Shown here piece by piece: positions 54,957-64,000 of a DNA stretch of 64,000 nucleotides (position 1 is its first letter; every line of letters begins with the position of its first letter). Source of the DNA: Laccaria trichodermophora (Eukaryota; Basidiomycota; Agaricomycetes; Agaricales; Hydnangiaceae); contig JACTVC010000006.1 in NCBI GenBank assembly GCA_018417955.1, positions 1,674,001 through 1,738,000 on the forward strand. Direction: 5' to 3'. The position numbers were made by a program, and so were the translations under genes. Below the pieces are notes generated by a model. The model saw only the letters and a program-made list of their open reading frames with translations, had not been told where the DNA came from and made no database searches.

Positions 54957-57900
54957 CTATTTCGTCGATTTGAGTTTCTTCTTTTGGAGCGCCTTGAATT
55001 TCTCCCACTCGTGCAGAACTTCTGGGGCGTTTTTCAAATTTTGCTTAGTCTCCCAGGTATCACCTTCCGGTCCATAATTGGTATACCGTAGACGATAGAT
55101 CGGTATCCTTCGTCCGTTCCTGCCTTTCCGCGTGCGTTCGGCTACAATTTTTTCCACTTCGTATTCAGGTAACGCGTCGAAGTCTAGCCTGTTCGTTTTT
55201 AACGTTGGTCGCTCCCCGAATTCGACAGGTGACTCTTGATATTTTTCCAGGTGCTCGATGTTGAGAACTGGGTGCATACCGTAAGATCCCGGCATACGCA
55301 GTCGGTAAGCCACAGCACTCACCTTCTTCATAATTTCGAAGGGTCCCTCGTACCTCGCTAAGAGTTTGTCCCCCCTTCCTTTCTCGTCCCTGAGTAGACC
55401 AAGATTTCTTCGGTTTATCACGACCTTGTCTCCTTCTTCAAATTCTTGGTTGAGTCTCCCTTTGTCGTATGCCTTCTTCTGATACACCTGACCTAGTAGC
55501 AGTGCGTCCCTGGCCCTGGTTCTTTCCGCCTTGAAGCCATCTACCAAATTAAGCACCTTGTTGTTTAGGATCTCCTGGTCGTTGTTTCCTGTACTTAGCG
55601 TATCTGTCCGGTCGATACTAGATGACTGACCTATGATAGTAGAACTGGTAATCGGTTGAAACCCCCGTAACAAGTATGCTGGGCTGAAGCCTGTAGCGGT
55701 GTGTGGCGAGGAGTTGTACGATAATGCTAGCGCGTCCAACATCTCGCTCCAGTCATCTCGATCAGGCCCGATATAGGCGCGGATGGAGATCTCCAAACCC
55801 TGATTTAAGATCTCCGTTTGGCCGTCTGCTTGCGGGTGATATGACGTTGTCAGGGACCGCTTCATTCCCATCAATCGACATACTTCCTTCCAAAAGTCGC
55901 CTCGCCACCTTGTGTCTCTATCTGAGATGACCTGTCGTGGTATACCGAATTTCGAGATAACGTGCTTGAAGAACAACCTCGCTGTCTCGTCCTCCATGAC
56001 TCTGGTCGTTGTCGGGATTAGGATCGCGTATTTGGTGAGTTTATCTACAATCACCAAGATATTATCAAATCCGTTTGAAGTCGGCAGTTCAGGTATGAAG
56101 TCCATGCTTACCACTTCAAATGGTTGCGACGGAATTGGAATCGGTTGTAGAAGTCCTACAGGTCCGTGCCTCCTTGGTTTCGTTTTTTGACATACGTCAC
56201 AACTGTTCACGAACATCTTAATCTCTCTAGACATTCGGGGCCAATAGTAGGTGGCGCTAATTCTATTGTAGGTCTTGAAATATCCTCCATGCGCCGCCTC
56301 GGTTATAACGTCATGCGCCTCCTGCATTATTTCCACGCGTAGGTCCTTCGGAACGCATAATCGAGTGTTCCCTACTGAGTCTTCAAAATATACGAGTCCT
56401 TCCTCCGAACGATGGTATTGGGGAAAGGTGAGCTTAGTTTCTGGATCGCCTTCTTTAGTTCCTACCACTAATTTGAAATGTGGATCCTTATTATAGGCGC
56501 TCTTCCACTTCAGGATTTCCTGTTCGCTAATTCGAACCGTCGTCGAGTAAGATCGTGAAGTTACGTATTCTATTTCCACTTCCTCGCCATTTGCTAGAGG
56601 TAACGATATGTTCGTGGATGCGCTGTCACTTTCACAGCGAATTTCAGTTTCAGCGAAATTCGTTGCGACGGTCAGCAATTTCTCCTCAAACTTGGGTCCC
56701 AACTCCTCAAACATATTGCGTAAAGGATCTTCGGTTGGTTTTAGTTTCAGCGGGTTGAATTCGTTATCTAAGGGACTGCTTTGAGGTGGCATGCGACGTC
56801 GCAATCGAGAGACCGGGTCGACGTTCGAGTGAACCCTTCCGGCTCGGTGAATAATTTTCATATTGGGAAATGCAGAGAAAACTAACCCCCATGTTAAGAG
56901 GCGTCGATTCACGTTCTGGAATGTCTTACTCCAAGTTAGCGCGGCGTGGTCGGTTACGGCAAATATCTTTTCTCCTTCCAGGTATGGTTGGAATTTAATA
57001 AGACCCTCTTTTAGGGCTAAGGCTTCTCTTTCCGTAGGGGAGTAATTTCTCTCAGCAGATTGCAACACTCTGGACCAGTACGCAACGACACGTTCCACGT
57101 GAACTATGGTGTCCTCAAAGTCCTTACTCCATTTCCCTCGTGGCGGAACATCAGAATTTTCTTTAACTAAGTGCGTTACTAGATCTGGGACTGGCTCGCC
57201 TGCCTTGAATGCGCGTTCCAACAGCTCGTACGTCTTTGTCCCTCGTAGGTCTTTTACTTTGATTGGCTGAACCTGTTGTAGGATAGCTGCTAAGGCAAAA
57301 TCGCACGCGTCGGAGTATATTCGATACGGTAGTCCTGCCATGGCATGCGCTCGTACTGGGGCTTGCGTCAAAACTTGCTTGCAAAGATCATAAGCATTCT
57401 GTTCCTCTATTTCCCATTTCCACTTATTTTCCTTTTTTAAAAGTTGGAAGAGAGGATGAACAATCCAGGCGTAAAAGGGGATGTAAGAGGAAAAATACAC
57501 CATCATACCCAAAAATATCTGTAAGTCATGAACATTCTTAGGATTGTCCAGCTGAAGGATGGCGTCCACCTTTTCTTTATGTGTAGACAATCCCAAACGC
57601 GAAACTTTTTGTCCTAGCAGCATCAGGGACTGGTAGCCGAAGTGGCATTTCGCGGGTGATAGAGTAATTTTAGCACTTCCTATTGCTTTTAAGACCAAGT
57701 CTACGTGAATCAAATGATCTTCAAACGACTTGGAGAAAATAACAATATCATCGATGTATACTAAAGCGAAGATCCAGAGAAATGGTGCTAGAATGCCCTG
57801 CATAACTCTTTGGAATACTGCAGGTCCATTACGATACCCAAATGGCATTCTTTTGAATTGAAATAGGCCTCTATGACTTCGAAACGCCAGCTTCTCCCGG

Positions 57901-59537
57901 TCCTCCGGTTTAATGCTTAGTTGTGTAAACCCTGCTAATGCGTCGAGTGTGGTAAGGTAATGACTTCCCTCCAACGCTTGCAATATTTCGTCCTGTCGGG
58001 GGAGTGGAAATTCATCGGCGATTACTTGCTCGTTTAATCTCCTTAGGTCTATTACCATTCGTGGTTTGTTATTTCGATAAGCGATGAATACAGGCGCTCC
58101 CCAAGGACTCTTGGAAGGTTCAATCACCCCCAGTTGGATCCATGCATCCATTTGTTTATCGATTACTTCACGATTGGCCGGGGAGACTTGAAATGGTGGA
58201 ATAGAAATTGGTTTCGTGTTAGGCAAAAGGGGTATGTCTACCTCCTCCTCATAATGTCCTAGTCTCCCCTCAATTCCAAAGACCTCCTTATGTCGTTCAA
58301 TAACGTCCCTCAAATGTTTCGTTTGAACTCCGGATAGGTTAGGTGAAATATCCACCTCCTTTAATAATTGGGTCGCCGAGACTGATTCCCCTGGTACTTC
58401 AGCTGTCTTGGGTCCTCCCTCAATAGGTGGTTCGGCTAGGAGTTCGTCGGTGGAGTAATCGCGTCGTGATGCATCATGCAGCACTTTGACTTCGCTCCTG
58501 GTCGTTTGTACGAACGGATTTTTACTTATGGAAGTCCCTTCTGCGTTGATAACGCTTCGTAAAATATTGGCGTGTGCTTCGATACTGTCCAGTTCTTTTT
58601 CAGTAAATTGACCTTTCTTGTCTAACCAGGACGAGGGGTTATGTCCTTGGCTTATCACCTGTCCTGCCGAAATTGTGATTGGTTTTCTTGAGAAATTGGA
58701 GATATATACGAAGGGTGACTTTCTGGTTATTAAGGTATCCGCACATCCATAGATGTCTTCCGGTCCGCCATTAGTCGCTAATCGTTTTTCAACGAATAAA
58801 TGGTTATCGTCGCTAGCGAAATTCGCCCGAACTTCCACTATTTTTGTGGATTCTGGCGCTATACTCACTAGGGACGCGGCACGTACCTTGTCGTCCTTTG
58901 ATCGTAGAGTTGTACGTCGTTTCTTCTTTTGGGACTTCCGATGAATCTTAGCCCTGAGCGCCCTCGAGGTGACGTTAGGTCGCACGTGAATTTTGAATGC
59001 ATGACCTTCTTCGTCGAGTAAAGTTGTTGTGAGGGAGTTATGAACTTCCTTAGATCGACCCGATTTTCCGAATAGTAATGCACTTTGGCCTTCCTCCCTA
59101 AGTAACGAAATCGAGTACTGGTCTGCAAAGTCATTTCCAAAGATGAACGGCGCCGACATTCCCTTTACGACGTAAGCCTCGACTTTAATAAGGACGGGGC
59201 CCTCCCTAGTTTCGAAGTAGATGTCCAGAGCAACATACCCTGTTATAATAGCGTTGCCAGTGACTTGTATCAAGTTTATTCGTTGACCTGTTCTCACCTT
59301 CGGAGGTTTTGACATCTGTTCGAGGGCCTTTTGAGAAATTAGGGTTATGTCCGACCCTGAGTCGATGATGATCGGTATGGGCTTGGCTTTCGGATCATTG
59401 AGACTCCCGCTAGTTTCAGTAGCCCTTGCTCCGAGGAACGAACACCCTGGTGGCCGAGCCGAGTATTTATGGAGTTCGACTATAGGCCTGTCAGTCTCGT
59501 CGTTCTGAGTCAGCGTGTGGAACGAAGTGCTCTTCAT
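54957..59537 (-). CDS. pol: Gypsy Pol polyprotein: protease, reverse transcriptase, RNase H, integrase, chromodomain
   Basis: 1526 residues, no internal stop. The aspartic protease has IIIDSGSD (D at 59). Reverse transcriptase has the YIDD box at 594-597, and RNase H follows with YSDACDFALAAIL and TDHAALTW. Integrase has an HHCC zinc finger (HGGYF.., CDVCQ) and the catalytic triad D1146, D1206, E1242 with 35-residue spacing. A chromodomain (YEVEKIVAER, then YGPEGDTWE) fills about 1450-1510 and should direct integration to marked chromatin. The first ATG is at 59537, but the frame is open upstream through the end of gag in the -1 phase, so expression as a Gag-Pol fusion by frameshifting is possible; no classical slippery heptamer was seen. 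The stop is UAG, followed in frame by the extra frame. Confidence 0.96.
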   Translation of the reverse strand: MKSTSFHTLTQNDETDRPIVELHKYSARPPGCSFLGARATETSGSLNDPKAKPIPIIIDSGSDITLISQKALEQMSKPPKVRTGQRINLIQVTGNAIITGYVALDIYFETREGPVLIKVEAYVVKGMSAPFIFGNDFADQYSISLLREEGQSALLFGKSGRSKEVHNSLTTTLLDEEGHAFKIHVRPNVTSRALRAKIHRKSQKKKRRTTLRSKDDKVRAASLVSIAPESTKIVEVRANFASDDNHLFVEKRLATNGGPEDIYGCADTLITRKSPFVYISNFSRKPITISAGQVISQGHNPSSWLDKKGQFTEKELDSIEAHANILRSVINAEGTSISKNPFVQTTRSEVKVLHDASRRDYSTDELLAEPPIEGGPKTAEVPGESVSATQLLKEVDISPNLSGVQTKHLRDVIERHKEVFGIEGRLGHYEEEVDIPLLPNTKPISIPPFQVSPANREVIDKQMDAWIQLGVIEPSKSPWGAPVFIAYRNNKPRMVIDLRRLNEQVIADEFPLPRQDEILQALEGSHYLTTLDALAGFTQLSIKPEDREKLAFRSHRGLFQFKRMPFGYRNGPAVFQRVMQGILAPFLWIFALVYIDDIVIFSKSFEDHLIHVDLVLKAIGSAKITLSPAKCHFGYQSLMLLGQKVSRLGLSTHKEKVDAILQLDNPKNVHDLQIFLGMMVYFSSYIPFYAWIVHPLFQLLKKENKWKWEIEEQNAYDLCKQVLTQAPVRAHAMAGLPYRIYSDACDFALAAILQQVQPIKVKDLRGTKTYELLERAFKAGEPVPDLVTHLVKENSDVPPRGKWSKDFEDTIVHVERVVAYWSRVLQSAERNYSPTEREALALKEGLIKFQPYLEGEKIFAVTDHAALTWSKTFQNVNRRLLTWGLVFSAFPNMKIIHRAGRVHSNVDPVSRLRRRMPPQSSPLDNEFNPLKLKPTEDPLRNMFEELGPKFEEKLLTVATNFAETEIRCESDSASTNISLPLANGEEVEIEYVTSRSYSTTVRISEQEILKWKSAYNKDPHFKLVVGTKEGDPETKLTFPQYHRSEEGLVYFEDSVGNTRLCVPKDLRVEIMQEAHDVITEAAHGGYFKTYNRISATYYWPRMSREIKMFVNSCDVCQKTKPRRHGPVGLLQPIPIPSQPFEVVSMDFIPELPTSNGFDNILVIVDKLTKYAILIPTTTRVMEDETARLFFKHVISKFGIPRQVISDRDTRWRGDFWKEVCRLMGMKRSLTTSYHPQADGQTEILNQGLEISIRAYIGPDRDDWSEMLDALALSYNSSPHTATGFSPAYLLRGFQPITSSTIIGQSSSIDRTDTLSTGNNDQEILNNKVLNLVDGFKAERTRARDALLLGQVYQKKAYDKGRLNQEFEEGDKVVINRRNLGLLRDEKGRGDKLLARYEGPFEIMKKVSAVAYRLRMPGSYGMHPVLNIEHLEKYQESPVEFGERPTLKTNRLDFDALPEYEVEKIVAERTRKGRNGRRIPIYRLRYTNYGPEGDTWETKQNLKNAPEVLHEWEKFKALQKKKLKSTK

Positions 59538-59722
59538 TTCCCTGGAGAGCTTTCTTCGGGTTCTTCGATTGATGACGGGTTGTGGCGAATGTTGAATGAA
59601 CGAAGAATTTAGGGAAGGAGCGTTAAGATATGGATTTAAAAGATTTCTGTGCCAGGACTCAGCCTCAGAATAAATTCGATGGGATTTGATGGTGTTTACC
59701 CCCCCCAGCTTTGATGCTTCCC

Positions 59723-62137
59723 TTATAACTGAGAGGGTTTCGGAAAATCCGGATTGTCGTCGATGTCTTCTTCGTCGCTAAACCGTTCGTAGTAAGCGTC
59801 GTTGTAATTTTCCTGGGCTTGATCTTCTTCTGCCGTGGTGGTAATCATGTTCGCTCTTGCGCGTTTTTCTCCCTTCCTGGCGTATTTGCAGTCCCTATCC
59901 CAATGCTTACCACTGCCGCAATGTCGACAGGGTCGTGCACCTTTTTCTTCCGGTGTTCCTTTGGGTGAGACGTTACTATCGTCTTTAGGATATTGGGGAT
60001 TTGAGGTTGCTTTAGACCATCCCACTAGGTGTACGTGAGCGTTCCTAAATGGGTTATAAGAATTTCGGTGAGGGGTTTCCTTGTCCTTAGAGTAGTTTTG
60101 ATTACTACCTTGCCGTGTGTATAAATTCTCCCCTCCGCTTAGTCTTAAGAGTGATTCCTCGTGGAATTTCACGGACAATTGGAATTGTTCCAGATCTTGA
60201 AGAAGGTGAGGAGTGACGATTGAGGCCCAGAATGATGGGGCGCCTTCCATGATCTCGTTGATCAATTCTCGGTCCGTATAATTATATACAAACTGTAAAA
60301 GCTCCAATTTTCGAATGACATACTCACTGGGAGTTTCCTTTCCATTTCCTGCATCCCGGTAAGACGCACGATTTGCACGCGCTTTTTGCTTGTCGAGGAA
60401 GGCCCGATTCATGTAATATTCCCCTATTGCGGCGCGCAAGGTACCCCAGTCTGCTTCAATCCTATCGCGGGTTTCGACGCTTTGACTATAGTACCATATT
60501 TCAGCAGATCCAGTAAGTCGCGTAGGTACTAGCGTACCTAACTGTTTGAAAATTACTAAAGATCGCTTTGCTAGACTGTTGACCTTTAATAACCAGCGTC
60601 TTAGTCCTTCCGGATTACCGTCCCAATTGGGAATGGCGTCTACTTTCAATTTAGTGTCGAATTGTGGTTCAGGGGAAGGTTTAGTAGTAGAAGGACTCAC
60701 GTCGACTTTAGAATTGGCGTCGACTTCGAACGGATTCCTCCGTGGATTCTTTCCTAGGACGGGCCGTCTTGGTCCTCCCTGGGGCCCTTTATCTCCATCT
60801 CCGTCGTCGCTATCATCACCGCCTGAGTCCCCTGGATCGCCTCCTCCTCGTTGTTGTGTGTAAATTCCGGACTTCTCTGAGGGGGAATTGTCGGATTCGT
60901 TTCCTCCAGCTTGCGAACCGTGTGTAGATCCTGTCCTAAATCTAGCGGTTCTGGTGGCCTCATTGTCCCCTCTGAGAACGACTGGTTCTGCGTGCTCTGT
61001 AGTCTGTTTGATGCCAAACAATTCCCTGAAAGCTGGGGAGGAGCTATGTTGTACTGGATGACCGAATACTGACGTGTTCATATTCGCCGTAGGATGTTTA
61101 GCCTGAGACTTTGATTTCTTGAGATGCCCGGATATGCTGTCGGGTTCTCCTTCTAGAAAAGCCGGTTGATAATTACCTACCGTGGTGATTGTTGGAGCGT
61201 TAATGGTAGGCTTTCTGGGAGTCGCTGAGGCGATTATTCGCTGCTCGGATTTTTGATTCCTTTTCCCTTTAGAGAAGTCGTGATGTTCCGCTAGGTACGC
61301 TAGAAAATTCTCCACTTCGCGTCGAAAACATGCTCCTAAAATCTCAAAGTCATTAGCGGTCCAAAATTCGTCCGCTTTACCGTTCAAGCCCCATCTGGGT
61401 AAGGGGGGAAGACCTTCCCCATTGACAATAAGGTCCTCTTCTGCCTCGTTCCTACGCAGTTTGAGTCGGTGATTCAAGTTGACTAGGATGATTTTTTGTA
61501 GAGCGAAGCCAGCTAGTTCCGTTCCGCTATTAAAGTAGTATAGATGGGTTAGTAATTCCTTCAATATGTCCATTTCCTCCTTGAACAAACCTTTTCGTCC
61601 TTTGCGCGTAACTACTCGATCATACGAACTATAGATAGGTCGACGAAGGGCTTCTTCCCCTAGCTGTAACGCTTGGCGGTGGCGTCCGGCTAACGCAAAG
61701 ATTTTCTCAGATCTTTCGAGTCCAGTGTCAGTAACGGTTTCCCCGAATGATGAGAAAGGCATGCAGGCTGGAAATTCGACTCTTACCTCCTTGTAAGCTC
61801 CTCGATCGGGTAAGTCTTCAAAGGCGAATGGCGTCCCTACTTCGGTGAGATCTTCAATATCAGAATCTTCAGGTTCGATCGATTCAGGGATCGGTGTTTG
61901 TTGATCCCTTTCCTGTGCCGTTTGAAATTCGTCAGGAACGTTCAACCCTTCAAGTATATCCGGAGTACCTGGAGTAAACACGTTCTGCGTGCTTGTCTCC
62001 AAAGTTGCTTCTGTCCTTCCTCGAGGCGCGTTCGTTGTTCCGGAAGAGGGTTTATTGCTTGAACCCTGGGTCATGCCTGCGGATTGAGAGTTGTTGGTTT
62101 TCCTGCTAGAGCCGGAAGATTTCTTAGTGCCCTCCAT
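59723..62137 (-). CDS. gag: Gypsy Gag protein with CCHC zinc knuckle
   Basis: 804 residues. The N-terminal half is low-complexity, rich in S, T and E. A Retrotrans_gag-like region with WYYSQSVETRDRIEADWG lies around residues 560-640. One CCHC knuckle (CRHCGSGKHWDRDC, about 737-750) is followed by a basic then acidic tail. It would form the virus-like particle and bind the genomic RNA. The start ATG at 62137 is about 240 bp inside the 5' LTR border, a usual leader length. At 804 residues it is long for a Ty3-type Gag. Confidence 0.93.
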   Translation of the reverse strand: MEGTKKSSGSSRKTNNSQSAGMTQGSSNKPSSGTTNAPRGRTEATLETSTQNVFTPGTPDILEGLNVPDEFQTAQERDQQTPIPESIEPEDSDIEDLTEVGTPFAFEDLPDRGAYKEVRVEFPACMPFSSFGETVTDTGLERSEKIFALAGRHRQALQLGEEALRRPIYSSYDRVVTRKGRKGLFKEEMDILKELLTHLYYFNSGTELAGFALQKIILVNLNHRLKLRRNEAEEDLIVNGEGLPPLPRWGLNGKADEFWTANDFEILGACFRREVENFLAYLAEHHDFSKGKRNQKSEQRIIASATPRKPTINAPTITTVGNYQPAFLEGEPDSISGHLKKSKSQAKHPTANMNTSVFGHPVQHSSSPAFRELFGIKQTTEHAEPVVLRGDNEATRTARFRTGSTHGSQAGGNESDNSPSEKSGIYTQQRGGGDPGDSGGDDSDDGDGDKGPQGGPRRPVLGKNPRRNPFEVDANSKVDVSPSTTKPSPEPQFDTKLKVDAIPNWDGNPEGLRRWLLKVNSLAKRSLVIFKQLGTLVPTRLTGSAEIWYYSQSVETRDRIEADWGTLRAAIGEYYMNRAFLDKQKARANRASYRDAGNGKETPSEYVIRKLELLQFVYNYTDRELINEIMEGAPSFWASIVTPHLLQDLEQFQLSVKFHEESLLRLSGGENLYTRQGSNQNYSKDKETPHRNSYNPFRNAHVHLVGWSKATSNPQYPKDDSNVSPKGTPEEKGARPCRHCGSGKHWDRDCKYARKGEKRARANMITTTAEEDQAQENYNDAYYERFSDEEDIDDNPDFPKPSQL

Positions 62138-62362
62138 GGAGACGCTGTTCGTCTTTGGTAGGGAGAATAATGAATGACGGGTTGATTCTGGGTGATGAGT
62201 GAAGATTTTAGAATGGGTTGTGTGGGTGCGATGTCGAGTAGTAAATTAGAATAGGTTGTGTGGGTGTACCGTGTTCCGCCGGTTACGGAAGTATTGTATT
62301 TTACCGAGATCCTGAGATCTTGAGATCGGTTGCGTAGATACTTTCGTGAACGTAGGACTTTT

Positions 62363-62379
62363 CCCAATGTGTCCACCAA
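62363..62379 (-). other. Candidate primer binding site
   Basis: Directly after the 5' LTR the minus strand reads TTGGTGGACACATTGGG. The TGGTGGACACAT part would pair with a tRNA ending in CCA; which tRNA cannot be decided here. Confidence 0.55.
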
Positions 62380-63054
62380 TGTTAGAGTTCGAAGATTCTA
62401 ACGTTGGTGTATTCCTGCGAATACAAGTTAGTCACCTCGAATATAATAAGAACTTACTGAGAGTTCAACGATCCGTTTGCGATTTGTGTTTGTTGTTGGG
62501 AGTAGTCCTAGATCACGTGAGTTCTTAGTTTATTCTTCAGAATGTTGACGAAGCACGACACGTATCGGGATCGTTAGTACGAAGACTTTAACGGTTCTGA
62601 TAACTTAGTAACTGATAGTGCTAGGCTTTATCAAATACTAACGAGTAGTCGTGCTTAGTCTTTCTCAAGATCCTAAGTTCACACAGTGTTTGGGGTAAAA
62701 TGTAATAATGGTCCTTCACTTCTTAGTTTACAATTTCATTATATACCTACTACTAATTCTAGAACTTGAAGGAATGGTTCAGAACATTCCGCCAGATTCT
62801 GACTTGTGCAGGCATTACCGAATCGACCGTTCTTGTTCGATATTTGGATGTTTGGTTACGCCGTGTCTACCAAATAGTCCAAAATGGTTATTTCGTACTA
62901 GGAAGTCAAAGCGCATTGGATTCGGGTATATGCGCACTACTTTAATCGTAGATATATGAACTTTATAATATATACAATATAATCTGGGTAAAGGTGATAG
63001 GAAGATAATTGTGGGAAAGGGAATGAGACGTGGATGTAGGAAGGTACTATAACA
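62380..63054 (-). repeat. 5' LTR of the gypsy element
   Basis: 675 bp, no difference from the 3' LTR noticed in side-by-side reading. It carries the same TATA-like and AATAAA motifs. Confidence 0.95.
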
Positions 63055-63118
63055 GCATTATACACATCGCCTTCCAGGCATGTGTCTGGTTTTTATCATA
63101 AGATTGTATACCACTAGT

Positions 63119-63526
63119 GCGCATCCCACTCCTGTGCCATCTGGCAGTCCATGCGCCGTTGCGCCTCCGCTCCCATGCCGCCTCTTTGCCCCCACCTCCC
63201 CCATCGACTCCATGTCCATGCGACACCTCCAATAGCCGCAATCTAGCCATGGCGCTTCTCTGTGCTCATGGAATCTTCACCCACCAACTCCCTCTCCTCT
63301 CCTTCCTACCATTCCTACCATTCTCCATCTACTCCATGATGTTTTTAGGTTTGAGCCTACCTTCGATATTGTTGATTAATATCATTTGTATTATTGCGAT
63401 TTTCAATAATGATGACATTTCGAAATAAAAAAGTTTCAAATGTGGTCAGGTCATTTCACACGTGAGAAGTCACAATCTGTGACAGTGCCAGTCGTGTTTA
63501 CAGAGGTTTACAGGTTCAACAACTCC
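63119..63526. other. Continuation of the sequence left of G2
   Basis: It starts with the G2 target duplication GCGCATCCC. A pyrimidine-rich stretch (63170-63340) followed by an A/T-rich module resembles the second half of an F element, so G2 may have inserted into an older F-like element (47270-47800 plus this segment). The plus frame at 63117-63428 is a product of the pyrimidine-rich stretch. Confidence 0.45.
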
Positions 63527-64000
63527 ATGTCCAACTCCGATAATGACCACAACGAGGATGTGAATGACGGCTGTAGGTGCCGATTCTACATCCCATTATA
63601 CTAACACATCTGCTTGTACTTTTGCAGGGGGTCGGAGCCTTTATAACGACAACAAGGGCATCAAGATGACCATCGTCTTCACGCCTCTTCTCCCACCTCC
63701 AGATCCTCGAAAAAAGCGCAGGGCCAACGCAAAGGCAACAGTTGTCACGAAGATCGATCACTTCCATGAAGATGTTCCCTTGCGCGATTTCTTGTCCAAA
63801 ACCATTGGCACCAACCTCAAGTGTGACGATCTGTTCGAAAACTCGTGGCTTTTTCAAGGACAGGAACTCGACGATGCGGACTCATTTTCGCTCTCCTATA
63901 CTATTCCACGCCGCTTGACTGACCCGGTGGACATCAATAACGACAAGGATTATGTACAGATGGTTACTGAAGCTATGAACAAGCCTCCCTTTGAGGTGAA
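63527..64000 (+). CDS. Unrecognised gene, 5' part, cut by the window end
   Basis: Exon 1 (63527-63572) starts MSNSDNDHNEDVNDG; a 55-bp intron (donor GTAGGT, acceptor TTGCAG) is followed by exon 2 from 63628, open to the end of the window. The product continues GRSLYNDNKGIKMTIVFTPL, a basic patch (DPRKKRRANAK), then HFHEDVPLRDFL and SFSLSYTIPRR. No catalytic motif or signal peptide is visible. The ATG gives a clean in-phase splice, which is why it was chosen. The sequence style recalls lineage-specific, often transposon-associated basidiomycete proteins, but I cannot name a family. Confidence 0.6.

Larger units (their letters stand above)
53179..63054 (-). mobile_element. Complete Ty3/gypsy chromovirus, 9876 bp
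   Basis: Two 675-bp LTRs in direct orientation start TGTTAG and end TAACA, and appear identical by eye. A 5-bp duplication GCATT flanks the element (53174-53178 and 63055-63059). Transcribed on the minus strand in the order LTR, gag, pol, an extra frame, LTR. Gag and pol frames are intact. It sits in the right arm of G2, which it splits. Identical LTRs and intact frames imply a very recent insertion. Confidence 0.96.
47810..63118. mobile_element. G2: element with long inverted arms, host to the gypsy insertion
   Basis: Left end GATGGGTGGTATACAC; right end, reverse complemented, ACTAGTGGTATACAATC. An exact 9-bp duplication GCGCATCCC lies at 47801-47809 and 63119-63127. Arms 47810-48595 and 52319-53178 plus 63060-63118 are near-perfect inverted repeats; the right arm has two extra 67-bp units. 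Without the retroelement the length is about 5.4 kb. The centre holds CTACAAAAG arrays, an F-like core and a TGGTA satellite, and no recognised transposase. The 9-bp duplication and long terminal repeats would suit a Mutator-like element, but this is inference. Confidence 0.82.

Noticed and set aside
53507..62959. Identical 83-codon frames at 53507-53758 and 62708-62959
   Set aside because: They are the same stretch of the two LTRs, antisense to transcription, with no protein features.

Overview
The window reads as nuclear DNA of a filamentous basidiomycete, most likely an agaricomycete. Introns are short (42-70 bp, GT..AG). The gene families present are a fungal NACHT-ankyrin receptor, an AUR1-type inositol phosphorylceramide synthase, a BED/hAT transposase and a chromodomain Ty3/gypsy element. 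Nothing bacterial, organellar or viral is seen. The species cannot be named from the sequence.

Layout. 1-11.3 kb is degenerate intergenic DNA with a 315-bp tandem repeat (3.3-4.3 kb) and remnants of an ABCC transporter (5.7 kb) and an aminopeptidase P (8.5 kb). 11.3-15.3 kb holds the best host gene, a 13-exon NLR-like protein of about 1094 residues ending in about 12 ankyrin repeats, most of them nearly identical. 15.5-22.8 kb holds a TA-flanked inverted-repeat element and a broken AUR1 gene carrying three MITE insertions, two with exact 8-bp target duplications whose order can be read. 22.8-27.0 kb is one F-family element with a second inserted in it. 27.7-33.6 kb is a complete hAT transposon (exact 8-bp duplication) with a transposase gene, an upstream membrane-protein frame and a MITE inside the transposase exon. 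33.6-39 kb holds two copies of an unrecognised gene remnant, one split by an F element.

39-63.4 kb is a stack of nested elements. Two G elements carry arrays of 67-bp repeats. One is hit by three F insertions. The other (47,810-63,118; exact 9-bp duplication, arms of about 0.8-0.9 kb in near-perfect inverted repeat) is hit by a complete Ty3/gypsy chromovirus (53,179-63,054; 675-bp LTRs that look identical, 5-bp duplication, intact gag and pol). That retroelement has an extra spliced reading frame between pol and its 3' LTR. A new gene starts at 63,527 and runs off the right edge.

The two observations I consider most likely to be new are the F family (conserved ends, 8-9 bp duplications, terminal satellite repeats private to each copy, shared GC-rich core) and the third, intron-containing frame of the chromovirus, which sits in frame behind the pol UAG. 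All calls come from reading the sequence by eye; no database or alignment was run.
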